Origin: Brevundimonas basaltis
Lineage (GTDB): Bacteria > Pseudomonadota > Alphaproteobacteria > Caulobacterales > Caulobacteraceae
DNA: 64,000 nt
Assembly (NCBI RefSeq): GCF_014202075.1
Contig: NZ_JACHFZ010000003.1
Span: forward strand, 310,001-374,000
Direction of reading: 5' to 3'
Shown piece by piece: positions 8,670 to 17,039 of this stretch. Below the pieces are notes generated by a model. That model worked only from the letters and a program-made list of their open reading frames with translations, made no database searches and had not been told where the DNA came from. Position 1 is the first letter of the stretch. Each line of letters begins with the position of its first letter. The position numbers were made by a program, and so were the translations under genes.

Positions 8670-8696
8670 CATACAGTGTATGCCGCATACTGTATG
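8670..8696. promoter_or_regulatory. Probable PadR operator
   Basis: Inverted repeat CATACAGT-N11-ACTGTATG directly upstream of the padR start. A second, offset palindrome, GTATGC-C-GCATAC, is nested at 8678-8690. PadR dimers bind ATAC/GTAT-type dyads of this size. Position and symmetry support autoregulation, which is inference. Confidence 0.65.
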
Positions 8697-8991
8697 ACCG
8701 AGTCAACCATGACGCCGCCGCCAACCTTGGCCGCTGAAGAGACCCCCACCCGACCTTGCTCAGCCCGGCCACCTTCGGCGCAAGGAGCGACGGCGGCCGT
8801 CCGTGACGCTGTGCTGGCTATTCCGAAAAATATGGTCGGGTTCAGCGGACGAAATACCGGCTTTCCAGTCACTTCCGCTTTTCTCAGATGAATGTTCCCG
8901 CCCTGGAATCCAGCGAGCCCACAATGCCTGGTTTCCGCCTCCGGTCTTTGACAAGCGCATCCCCGCCGCACCGCCCGCGGAACGCCGATCG

Positions 8992-9018
8992 GGACTCTGT
9001 GGACTCCGTGGACTCTGT
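8992..9018. repeat. Three tandem 9-bp repeats GGACTCYGT
   Basis: GGACTCTGT, GGACTCCGT, GGACTCTGT in exact head-to-tail register. The spacing is close to one helical turn and the array lies just before the inverted repeat at 9022-9045. It could be iterated half-sites of a regulator of the malate synthase gene or a simple slippage repeat. Confidence 0.7.
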
Positions 9019-9021
9019 TTT

Positions 9022-9045
9022 CGGATTTTACCCGCGTAAAATCCG
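9022..9045. promoter_or_regulatory. Perfect inverted repeat CGGATTTTAC-N4-GTAAAATCCG
   Basis: Ten-base arms with a CCGC loop, about 80 bases upstream of the malate synthase start. It is A/T-rich compared with its surroundings. No T-run follows on the + strand, so an operator is more likely than a terminator. The cognate regulator is unknown. Confidence 0.55.
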
Positions 9046-9125
9046 GTCCTGCCGCAGCGCGAAAATCGGCTCGACTTCCGCGGGGTCATCACGGAATGTT
9101 ACAGGCCCGCCCCGAGGAGACGCCC

Positions 9126-11228
9126 ATGCCGATGACGCCGCGCGCCGGATTGCAGGTCGACGAGCACCTCGCTGCCTTCATCGAAACCGAAGTCCTGCCG
9201 GGTCTCGATCTCGACGCGGACCGCTTCTGGACTGGCGCCGCCGACGTCTTCGCCCGCTTCGCCCCCGAGAACCGCCTCCTGCTGGCGATCCGCGATGATC
9301 TCCAGAGCCGCATCGACGCCTGGCATGAGGCCCGACGCGGCCGGCCCCATGACCCGGCCGCCACAGCGGCTTTTCTGCGCGACATCGGTTACCTCGTCGA
9401 AGAGCCCGCCCCCTTCGCCATCGGCACGCTGGGCGTCGATCCCGAGGTCGCCACCCTGGCCGGTCCGCAGTTGGTCGTCCCCAGCCTCAACGCCCGCTTC
9501 GTGCTCAACGCCGCCAACGCCCGCTGGGGCAGCCTCTATGACGCCCTCTACGGCACCGACGCACTCGGCGAACTGCCGCCCGGCGGCGGCTACGACCCTG
9601 AACGCGGCGCCCGCGTCGTCGCCCGGGCGAAGGCCTTCCTCGACGAGGCCGTGCCCCTGGCCGAAGGTTCCTGGGCCGCTTTGACCGACCCGCACAGAGG
9701 CATCGCCGTCCGCGACCCGGCCCAGTACGTCGGCCGCTCTGACCGCTCGCGCCTGTTCCGCCACCACGGCCTGCACATCGAGGTGATCTTCGACCCCGAC
9801 CACCCGATCGGCCGCGACGACCCGGCCGGCATCTCCGACGTCGTCCTCGAAGCCGCCCTGTCGACCATTGTCGATCTCGAGGACTCGGTCGCCGCCGTCG
9901 ACGCCGCCGACAAGACCGCCGCCTACCGCAACTGGCTCGGCCTGATGAAGGGCGATCTGGCCGAGACCTTCGACAAGGGCGGCCGGTCGCTGACCCGCAC
10001 CCTCGCCCCCGACCGCCAGTTCTCCGCTCCGGACGGCTCGACCGTCGCCCTGCCGGGCCGGTCCCTGCTGTTCGTCCGCAACGTCGGCCACCTGATGACC
10101 ACCCCGGCGGTCGTCCTGCCCGACGGCTCCGAGGCCCCTGAAGGCATCCTCGACGCCATCGTCACCAGCCTGATCGCGCTGCACGACCTTAAGGGGACCG
10201 GGCCTCTCCGCAACAGCCGGGCCGGCTCCATCTACATCGTCAAACCCAAGATGCACGGGCCGGAGGAATGCGCCTTCACCAACGCCCTTTTCGACGCGGT
10301 CGAGGACCTGCTCGCCCTCCCGCGCCACAGCCTCAAGGTCGGTGTCATGGACGAGGAGCGCCGCACGTCGGCCAACCTCGCGGCCTGCATCCACGCCGTC
10401 CGGAACCGGATCGTCTTCATCAACACCGGCTTCCTCGACCGCACCGGCGACGAGATTCACACGGCGATGCAGGCCGGCCCCGTGGTCCGCAAGGGCGACA
10501 TCAAGTCGTCGGACTGGATCGCCGCCTATGAGGCCCGCAACGTGGCCATCGGCCTGGCCTGCGGCCTCGACGGCAAGGCCCAGATCGGCAAGGGCATGTG
10601 GGCCGCCCCCGACCGCATGGCCGAGATGCTCGACCAGAAGGCGGGCCATCCGAAGACCGGCGCCAACACCGCCTGGGTCCCCAGCCCCACCGCCGCCACC
10701 CTCCACGTCCTCCACTACCACCAGACCGACGTCTTCGCCCTCCGGCCCGCCATCGCCGACCGCCCCCTCCCCGGCCTCGACGCCCTGCTGACACCGCCCC
10801 TGGCGGAAGGGCGCAACTGGTCGGAGGCCGTGATCGCCGAAGAGCTCGACAACAACGCCCAGGGCCTGCTCGGCTACGTCGTCCGCTGGATCGATCAGGG
10901 CGTCGGCTGTTCCAAGGTGCCCGACATCCATGACGTCGGCCTGATGGAAGACCGCGCCACCTTGCGCATCTCCTCGCAGCACATGGCCAACTGGCTGCTG
11001 CACGGCGTCTGCACCCCCGAACAGGTCGACGCCGCCCTCCTCCGCATGGTCACCAGGGTCGACGCCCAGAACGCCGCCGATCCGCTCTACCGCCCCATGG
11101 GCCCCGATCCGTCGAACAGCCTCGCCTTCCAGGCGGCCCGCGCGCTGGTCTTCGAGGGGACGGCGCAACCCAACGGCTACACCGAACCATTGCTGCACCG
11201 CTTCAGGCAACGCGCCAAACAGGGCTGA
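9126..11228 (+). CDS. glcB: Malate synthase G
   Basis: Condenses glyoxylate with acetyl-CoA to malate (glyoxylate/glycolate assimilation). 700 residues, close to the ~723 of E. coli GlcB. Visible family features are [79 protein letters not shown] and the C-terminal [16 protein letters not shown] start at ATG 9126 with GGAG six bases upstream. It is monocistronic. No glycolate oxidase or isocitrate lyase gene lies in the window. Confidence 0.96.
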   Translation: MPMTPRAGLQVDEHLAAFIETEVLPGLDLDADRFWTGAADVFARFAPENRLLLAIRDDLQSRIDAWHEARRGRPHDPAATAAFLRDIGYLVEEPAPFAIGTLGVDPEVATLAGPQLVVPSLNARFVLNAANARWGSLYDALYGTDALGELPPGGGYDPERGARVVARAKAFLDEAVPLAEGSWAALTDPHRGIAVRDPAQYVGRSDRSRLFRHHGLHIEVIFDPDHPIGRDDPAGISDVVLEAALSTIVDLEDSVAAVDAADKTAAYRNWLGLMKGDLAETFDKGGRSLTRTLAPDRQFSAPDGSTVALPGRSLLFVRNVGHLMTTPAVVLPDGSEAPEGILDAIVTSLIALHDLKGTGPLRNSRAGSIYIVKPKMHGPEECAFTNALFDAVEDLLALPRHSLKVGVMDEERRTSANLAACIHAVRNRIVFINTGFLDRTGDEIHTAMQAGPVVRKGDIKSSDWIAAYEARNVAIGLACGLDGKAQIGKGMWAAPDRMAEMLDQKAGHPKTGANTAWVPSPTAATLHVLHYHQTDVFALRPAIADRPLPGLDALLTPPLAEGRNWSEAVIAEELDNNAQGLLGYVVRWIDQGVGCSKVPDIHDVGLMEDRATLRISSQHMANWLLHGVCTPEQVDAALLRMVTRVDAQNAADPLYRPMGPDPSNSLAFQAARALVFEGTAQPNGYTEPLLHRFRQRAKQG

Positions 11229-11510
11229 ACCCCCACCGCGCCTTGACTTGGCCGCATTGATCGCCCATCTGCGCTGCATCGCACAATCGCGATGTCCGGC
11301 GCCTCCAGCGCGTGTGGGTCTTCAGAAACGAAGACCTGACTGTAGCAGGGGCCGGCCCCTCAAGAATTCATTCGCTGCCCGGACACGCGGGGCGGCGCCC
11401 GATCCACCCCGTCGGCCTCATGTGAGGCTCAATCGGGACTGGCGGTGCGCGGCCTTTTCGGCGTTGAGCCATGGCTGTTGCGCGCCGCCGCACGCGAAAG
11501 AAGCCGCTCC

Positions 11511-13010
11511 GTGAGCAACAAGACCTTTGAATCCATGAACCTCAACCCGGCCCTGCTGCAGGCGCTGGCGTCCGAAGGCTACACCACCCCCACACCGATC
11601 CAGACCCAGGCCATCCCCGACGTCATGGCCGGCAAGGACCTGCTCGGCATCGCCCAGACCGGCACCGGCAAGACCGCGGCCTTCGCCCTGCCGATCCTGC
11701 ACCGTCTGGCCGAGAACCGCATCGCTCCGGTGCCCCGCACGTCGCGGGTGCTGATCCTGTCGCCGACCCGCGAACTGGCCAGCCAGATAGCCGAGAGCTT
11801 CAAGACCTACGGCCGGCACCTCGGCTTCCGCGTCGCCGTCATCTTCGGCGGCGTGAAGTACGGGCCGCAGGAACGCGCCCTGCAACAGGGTCTCGACGTC
11901 CTGGTGGCCACACCCGGCCGCCTGCTGGACCATATGCAGCAGAAGACGCTGGACCTGAGCCGCACCGAGATTTTCGTTCTCGACGAGGCTGACCAGATGC
12001 TGGACCTCGGATTCGTCAAGCCGATCCGCCAGATCGTCAGCCGCATCCCCGCCAAGCGCCAGAACCTGTTCTTCTCTGCCACCATGCCGAGCGAAATCGG
12101 CAAGCTGGCCGGCGAACTGCTCAAGGATCCGGTCAAGGTCCAGGTGACCCCGCAATCGACCACGGTGCAGCGCATCCAGCAATCGATCGTGCACATTGAA
12201 CAAGGCCGCAAGCGCGCCCTGCTGACCGAGATGTTCTCTGATCCGGGCTACACTCGCTGCCTCGTCTTCACCAAGACCAAGCACGGCGCCGACAAGGTCG
12301 CGGCCTATCTGGAAGCCGGCGGCGTCGAGGCCGGAGCCATCCACGGCAACAAGAGCCAGCCACAGCGCGAGCGCACCCTCGAGGCCTTCAAGAAGGGCAA
12401 GCTGCGCGTTCTCGTGGCCACCGACATCGCCGCCCGCGGCATCGACGTCGACGGCGTCTCCCACGTCGTGAACTTTGAACTCCCCTTCGTGCCGGAAGCC
12501 TATGTGCACCGGATCGGCCGCACCGCCCGCGCCGGCGCCGACGGCACGGCGATCAGCTTCGTCGCCGGCGACGAGATGAAGCTGCTCCGCGACATCGAAA
12601 AGGTCACCCGCCAGAAAATCCCGGCTATCGACCGCCGCAACGACAAACAGCTGGCCCAGCTGGACGCCTCGATCATGGCCTCCGGCGTCGGCAAGAAGGC
12701 GACCCTGCCCGAGCGTGAGGGCGGTGACCGCAACGACGGCGGCCGGGGCCGGCGCAACCCGCGCCGCGACGGGGTCAAGCTGGAGGGTGGCGGCCAACCC
12801 CACCGCGTCCGCAAGGGCGGGGCGCGCGACGCCCGCCCGACCCCGGAACGCGCCTACGACCCGATGTCCGGCGAACGCCCCCGTCAGGTCAACAGCGATC
12901 CCCGCGGCGCGGCTCCGTCAAGCGAGCCCCGCCCCGTCGGCGAACTGAAGCGCCGCCCGCGCCGCCGCCGCCCGTCGAACGGCGGCAAGGGATATGCGGC
13001 CAAGGCGTGA
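11511..13010 (+). CDS. rhlE: DEAD-box RNA helicase, RhlE type
   Basis: ATP-dependent RNA helicase of 499 residues. In order: Q motif (TPTPIQTQAIP), AQTGTGKT, PTRELASQI, VATPGRLLDHM, VLDEADQMLDLGF, FSATM, VFTKTKHGADKVA, VATDIAARGIDVDGV and HRIGRTARAG. The ~110-residue C-terminal tail is Arg/Gly/basic-rich, as in RhlE helicases, and probably binds RNA. The GTG at 11511 (SNKTFESMNL) fits the family start; the ATG at 11535 is the alternative. Likely acts in ribosome assembly or RNA decay. Confidence 0.92.
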   Translation: MSNKTFESMNLNPALLQALASEGYTTPTPIQTQAIPDVMAGKDLLGIAQTGTGKTAAFALPILHRLAENRIAPVPRTSRVLILSPTRELASQIAESFKTYGRHLGFRVAVIFGGVKYGPQERALQQGLDVLVATPGRLLDHMQQKTLDLSRTEIFVLDEADQMLDLGFVKPIRQIVSRIPAKRQNLFFSATMPSEIGKLAGELLKDPVKVQVTPQSTTVQRIQQSIVHIEQGRKRALLTEMFSDPGYTRCLVFTKTKHGADKVAAYLEAGGVEAGAIHGNKSQPQRERTLEAFKKGKLRVLVATDIAARGIDVDGVSHVVNFELPFVPEAYVHRIGRTARAGADGTAISFVAGDEMKLLRDIEKVTRQKIPAIDRRNDKQLAQLDASIMASGVGKKATLPEREGGDRNDGGRGRRNPRRDGVKLEGGGQPHRVRKGGARDARPTPERAYDPMSGERPRQVNSDPRGAAPSSEPRPVGELKRRPRRRRPSNGGKGYAAKA

Positions 13011-13175
13011 TGCCGAAAAATCCTATGGATTGACTGCCAGCCGGAGCGATCCGGCGGCATGGCATATCCGCCACAATTTTCGACGATCCGCCGCGGATGC
13101 GAAAGTTTGTGGTGACGATTGCACGCTGAAGGTTGTAGCGAGATCGCAGGTTACAACTTGGTTTTGGGGGACCCC

Positions 13176-13397
13176 ATGAAGAAGACTATTGCTGCCGTGA
13201 CTGCGGGCCTGCTGCTCATCGCTGGTCAGGCCGCCGCCGCCAACACCTCGGCGACCGCGCGCGTTGGCGACCGTATCGGCGCTGACGCCGACGCCGCCAG
13301 CGACTTCGCGGGCGTTCCGCTCCCGGTTCTGATTGTGGGCGCCGCCATCCTCGTCGCCGGCTTCGTCGCCGCCACGGACGACAGCGAAAGCGACTAA
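13176..13397 (+). CDS. Small exported single-span protein (paralogue of 43999-44223)
   Basis: 73 residues. A signal peptide (MKKTIAAVTAGLLLIAGQAAAA) is followed by a short ARVGDRIGA segment, SDFAGVPL, one hydrophobic span, and an acidic TDDSESD tail. GGGGGA lies shortly before the ATG and a strong terminator follows. The same architecture and motifs recur in the gene at 43999-44223. The function is unknown. Architecture suggests a small inner-membrane or periplasmic protein. Confidence 0.8.
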   Translation: MKKTIAAVTAGLLLIAGQAAAANTSATARVGDRIGADADAASDFAGVPLPVLIVGAAILVAGFVAATDDSESD

Positions 13398-13407
13398 GGT
13401 CCAAAAG

Positions 13408-13439
13408 AGCCCTCGTCGTGCACACGGCGAGGGCTTTTT
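13408..13439 (+). terminator. Rho-independent terminator after the small exported protein gene
   Basis: AGCCCTCG at 13408-13415 pairs with CGAGGGCT at 13428-13435, with partial extra pairing towards the loop, followed by a T-run. Confidence 0.85.
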
Positions 13440-13519
13440 GCTGTCTGGACGCCCGCGGCTCTCAGCCCGCCCTCCATCAATCGAATTCACAGGCCGTCGC
13501 CGGCTCTGGAGCCCCTTGA

Positions 13520-13651
13520 GTGCGCTGGGTTCGCAAGCTTGTTAAAAGACTGACCTGTCGGCACCACCGGTGGCGGCCTGTGCGGAAAAGACCCGGCTGG
13601 GAGTTTTGCGACCTGTGCGGCGCGCGCCGAAAGGCAGCCGCGTCCGACTGA
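13520..13651 (+). CDS. 43-aa basic zinc-ribbon-like small protein
   Basis: Open frame from GTG 13520 with GGAG eight bases upstream. It encodes a very basic peptide with CRHHRW near residue 13 and WEFCDLCGARRK near residue 28. The C-x-H-H and C-x2-C-G pairs would make one four-ligand zinc site. Small proteins of this pattern (CxxHxW...CxxCG, DUF1660-like) occur in proteobacteria and phages. It lies between two terminators, so it would be a separate unit. Function unknown, possibly nucleic-acid binding. Confidence 0.6.
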   Translation: MRWVRKLVKRLTCRHHRWRPVRKRPGWEFCDLCGARRKAAASD

Positions 13652-13680
13652 CTCCCCGCCTTCCGCGGGCCGCGATACGA

Positions 13681-13712
13681 AAACGCCCGCCGGAGTGATC
13701 CGGCGGGCGTTT
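13681..13712 (-). terminator. ctrA terminator (bidirectional)
   Basis: Perfect 14-bp stem AAACGCCCGCCGGA / TCCGGCGGGCGTTT with a GTGA loop, 23 bases after the ctrA stop. The A/T ends provide a T-run on both strands, so it can also stop the short + strand gene before it. Confidence 0.9.
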
Positions 13713-13734
13713 CGATGTTCGCTTGTGGAGCCGA

Positions 13735-14442
<708 letters not shown>

Positions 14443-14556
14443 TGATGCCCCTCCAGGCAGAGCTTGACTATAAATGTAACCGCCCCGTTTCGGGGTAACC
14501 TTGTTCGGACGTTAACGGTGGAAAAACTTAAGAAGGGTTAACGCCTGTCCCAAAAC

Positions 14557-14600
14557 GAATCGTAGGCTGATTTGCGAATCGGCGTCGAGACTTCCGAGTC
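14557..14600. promoter_or_regulatory. GANTC (CcrM) methylation cluster upstream of ctrA
   Basis: Three GANTC sites (14557-14561, 14576-14580, 14596-14600) lie within 44 bases, about 115-160 bases upstream of ctrA. In Caulobacter the ctrA P1 promoter is controlled by CcrM methylation at such a site together with GcrA. Several TTAA half-sites (14512, 14528, 14538, 14617, 14625) flank the cluster; TTAA pairs here are spaced 6 or 4, not the canonical 7. Confidence 0.6.
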
Positions 14601-14724
14601 AACCAACCGGCATTTTTTAACCTTTTAAGGGCGACCGCCGCCAATACGACCGATTTCGACAGATTGTAGACATATATTCCTATCTCTGGCTGCGCATGCG
14701 AGCGCGGCGGACCTCGGAGACGGG

Positions 14725-15081
14725 ATGATGGAACGATACCGGACACCGGTGCGGCGGGAGGACAGGGTCAGGGTCGGGCTGGCGCTGGAGCTGGTGGCCG
14801 CCTCCACCGGGGTGCCCAAGGAGACGATGGAAGAGCGCAAACGGCTGGAAGGCCGGGCCTGCCGGGCCCGCTGGCTGGCCATGTATCTGTCCTATGTGAC
14901 TTTCGGCTGGCCGATGGACCGGGTCGCCCACGCCTTCGGTCTGAACCGGGCGACGGCGGCGGCGGCCTGCCGCTGGGCCGAGGACGGTCGCGACCGGCCG
15001 GCGATGGACGACCTGCTGGACCGGCTGGAGCGCTGCGCCAGGGCTGTTCTGGAGGCGCCGAGATGCGAATTGCCGGCATGA
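14725..15081 (+). CDS. DnaA C-terminal-domain-like helix-turn-helix protein
   Basis: 118 residues resembling the DNA-binding domain IV of DnaA without the AAA+ domain: RRARWLAMYLSYVTFGWPMDRVAHAFGLNRATAAAACRWAED has the DnaA-like helix-turn-helix arrangement (compare RQIAMYLAR...). GGAG lies five bases before the first of two ATGs. The 3' end overlaps the next gene by 19 bases. It lies divergently from ctrA, sharing its upstream region. A regulatory rather than initiator role is likely. Confidence 0.7.
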   Translation: MMERYRTPVRREDRVRVGLALELVAASTGVPKETMEERKRLEGRACRARWLAMYLSYVTFGWPMDRVAHAFGLNRATAAAACRWAEDGRDRPAMDDLLDRLERCARAVLEAPRCELPA

Positions 15082-15791
15082 GCGGCGAGTGGGCGCGGGC
15101 GCGGCGGCTGTTGATGCGGCCGCGCGGCTGGATCGAGGCCGAGGCGGGCGGCGGCTATGCCGTGCGGGTCGGAGCCGATCGGCGGTCGCGGGTGCAGGCG
15201 AGGCTGGCCGAAGCGGACTTCCGGGCCCTGATCATTGACCCTGGTCTGAAGGCGCGCCAGGGCGGCGGGTGGAGGGCCCTGCCGACCGGAGAGGCTCCGG
15301 AGCGGGCGCCGTCGCCGGGCCGGCCGGGACGGGTCGACGGTCGGCGAGACGTGATGGACGCGGACGGCAGGATGCGAACTCACAAGGCCAACCTTACGGT
15401 ATCGGCCATCGCCTGGCTGTCGGCGCGGTGCGATCCGGAAGGGCGGCCCTGGATCGAACGGGTCGAGAGGGCCGCGGCCGAGCGACTCGGCGCCGAGGCC
15501 GAGGTCGCCCTGACCGGTCCGTCGCTGACCATGCGCTGGGACGCCCTGCCCCGATGCGGCGGCGGCTCGGCGACGTGGTTCGAGCCGGAAGACCGGTCGA
15601 TAGCGGCGGCGCGACGGGTCGAGGCGGCGCTGGCCGCCTGCGGGCCGGCGCGGCGAATGGTCGAACACGTCTGCATCCACGCCTCTAGCCTGCAGGCCGC
15701 CGAGCAGACGCTAGGCCTGCGCCGCCGGGACGGCAGGGCCCTGCTGAAACAGGGGCTGCGGGCTCTGGCTGAGCACTATCGCATCGGTTGA
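15063..15791 (+). CDS. DUF6456 domain-containing protein
   Basis: 242 residues. The C-terminal half (TVSAIAWLSAR...RWIERVERAAAERLGAE..., QAAEQTLGLRRRDGRALLKQGLRALAEHY) resembles the alphaproteobacterial DUF6456 family with a helix-turn-helix-like end. The start has GGAGG seven bases upstream and overlaps the DnaA-like gene, so the two are probably translationally coupled. The biochemical role is unknown. Confidence 0.65.
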   Translation: MRIAGMSGEWARARRLLMRPRGWIEAEAGGGYAVRVGADRRSRVQARLAEADFRALIIDPGLKARQGGGWRALPTGEAPERAPSPGRPGRVDGRRDVMDADGRMRTHKANLTVSAIAWLSARCDPEGRPWIERVERAAAERLGAEAEVALTGPSLTMRWDALPRCGGGSATWFEPEDRSIAAARRVEAALAACGPARRMVEHVCIHASSLQAAEQTLGLRRRDGRALLKQGLRALAEHYRIG

Positions 15792-15910
15792 GCGACGGAA
15801 CGCCGCCCCGCCTTACGTTACAGGCTCGTAACTTTATATGGGTGGGGTTCGGCCCTACGTTCCGGACTTGGGAAAGAGCCGGCGAGCGGCCACCCGGCGA
15901 TTGGGGTACA

Positions 15911-16441
15911 GTGTTGAAGTCAGTCATGGTTTCCGTTCTGGCGGCTGTCCTCGCCGTCACCGCGGCGCCCGCCCCTGTGCGTGCGCAGGAGAATTTCGCC
16001 GGCTTCGTCGTGGCGCGCGTCTGCCTGCCCTACGCGAGCCGGGCCAAGAGCTTTGAAGCCGCCATCCGCGCCGCCCGCGACATGGAGTTCCGTCGTCCCG
16101 TCGGGGACCGCGCCCCTCTGGAGGACTGGGCCTCAGAGGTGGAGATGGTGTCGAGGGACGGTCGTTGGCGGCTGCGGATCGAGGAAGGCACCGTCGAGGA
16201 AGACGGCGTCGAGGCCTATTTCCTGACCTGCGGCGTCTCGTCGAACCTGGTCGGCCATCGGACGCTGGCGCAGCAGGCGCGGCGAATGGTGGGAACCAGT
16301 CCGCTCTGGACGCAGGGCCCGGATACGCCGTGGCGCTGGGACCGGCGCACGACACGGTCCCACGAGTACTCGCTGCGCATCGACGTGACCCAGGCGCCGG
16401 GCGAGCGGCCCGTGCTGGCGGCGCGCGGCCATTATTTCTGA
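15911..16441 (+). CDS. Exported protein of unknown function
   Basis: 176 residues from GTG 15911 (GGGG four bases upstream). The signal peptide MLKSVMVSVLAAVLAVTAAPAPVRAQ is followed by a ~150-residue periplasmic domain with two cysteines (ARVCLPYA and LTCGVSSN) that may form a disulfide. Upstream in-frame starts would put ~40 residues before the signal peptide and are less likely. Its 3' end overlaps convergent sufE by 10 bases. No family recognised. Confidence 0.65.
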   Translation: MLKSVMVSVLAAVLAVTAAPAPVRAQENFAGFVVARVCLPYASRAKSFEAAIRAARDMEFRRPVGDRAPLEDWASEVEMVSRDGRWRLRIEEGTVEEDGVEAYFLTCGVSSNLVGHRTLAQQARRMVGTSPLWTQGPDTPWRWDRRTTRSHEYSLRIDVTQAPGERPVLAARGHYF

Positions 16442-16878
16442 CGCTCCGCGCCGGATGCGGCAGCCAAGGCGGCCTCGCGAATGCGGCCGACCATGGCGTT
16501 GAGGCCGTTGGCGCGCTGACGGGTGAGCGCCGACGGCAGTCCAAGGCGATCAAGGGCGGCGCGGGCGTCGAAGGCCAGGATCTCGGCCGGGACGCGCCCT
16601 GAATAGAGCCGGAGCAGCAAGGCGATATTGCCTTTGGACAGGGCGCTGTCGCTGTCGGCCAGGAAATGCAGCCGATCGCCGTCGCGGCGAACCGCCAGCC
16701 AGACCTGCGCAGCGCAGCCGGGCACCTTGTTGGCCTCCGTGCGGTCCGCTTCGGCCAGGGGCGCCAAGTCTTTGCCGAGCTCGATGACATATTCGATCCG
16801 CCCCTCCCAGTCGCCGAGGAGGTCGAACTCCTCGACCAGTTCGGCAAGGACGGCGTCGATGGAGGCGTCAGGGGTCAT
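16432..16878 (-). CDS. sufE: SufE-type sulfur acceptor
   Basis: 148-residue cytosolic protein that takes persulfide sulfur from the cysteine desulfurase SufS for Fe-S cluster assembly. The acceptor loop is KVPGCAAQVWL. Upstream LGDWEGRIEYVIELGKDLAPL and C-terminal LTRQRANGLNAMVGRI are also family-typical. No other suf genes are in the window. Confidence 0.93.
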   Translation of the reverse strand: MTPDASIDAVLAELVEEFDLLGDWEGRIEYVIELGKDLAPLAEADRTEANKVPGCAAQVWLAVRRDGDRLHFLADSDSALSKGNIALLLRLYSGRVPAEILAFDARAALDRLGLPSALTRQRANGLNAMVGRIREAALAAASGAERQK

Positions 16879-17039
16879 CGAGGCCAGATAAGCCGCCCCG
16901 GCGTTAACGACAACCGGACCTTCGCTCCCCAGAAATCCGGCGGGCGGAGGTCCGGGCGCTCTCCTCTGAAGGGTGTGGGCTTTGGACGACTCGCCCGCGC
17001 GGCTAGACTCACCGCCCCTTCATCCCGTGCGCAACCGTC

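Larger units (their letters stand above)
8697..9125. other. 429-bp intergenic region between padR and malate synthase genes
   Basis: I see no convincing coding sequence: open frames here lack ribosome sites and protein-like composition. It holds three tandem 9-bp repeats (8992-9018) and a perfect 10-bp inverted repeat (9022-9045), described separately, both upstream of the malate synthase gene. Confidence 0.6.

Noticed and set aside
8803..9039. Short + strand frame in the padR-glcB gap
   Set aside because: No ribosome site and spans the repeats and dyad; likely chance.
9099..11279. 726-codon minus-strand frame opposite malate synthase
   Set aside because: Antisense shadow; the malate synthase frame carries all family motifs.
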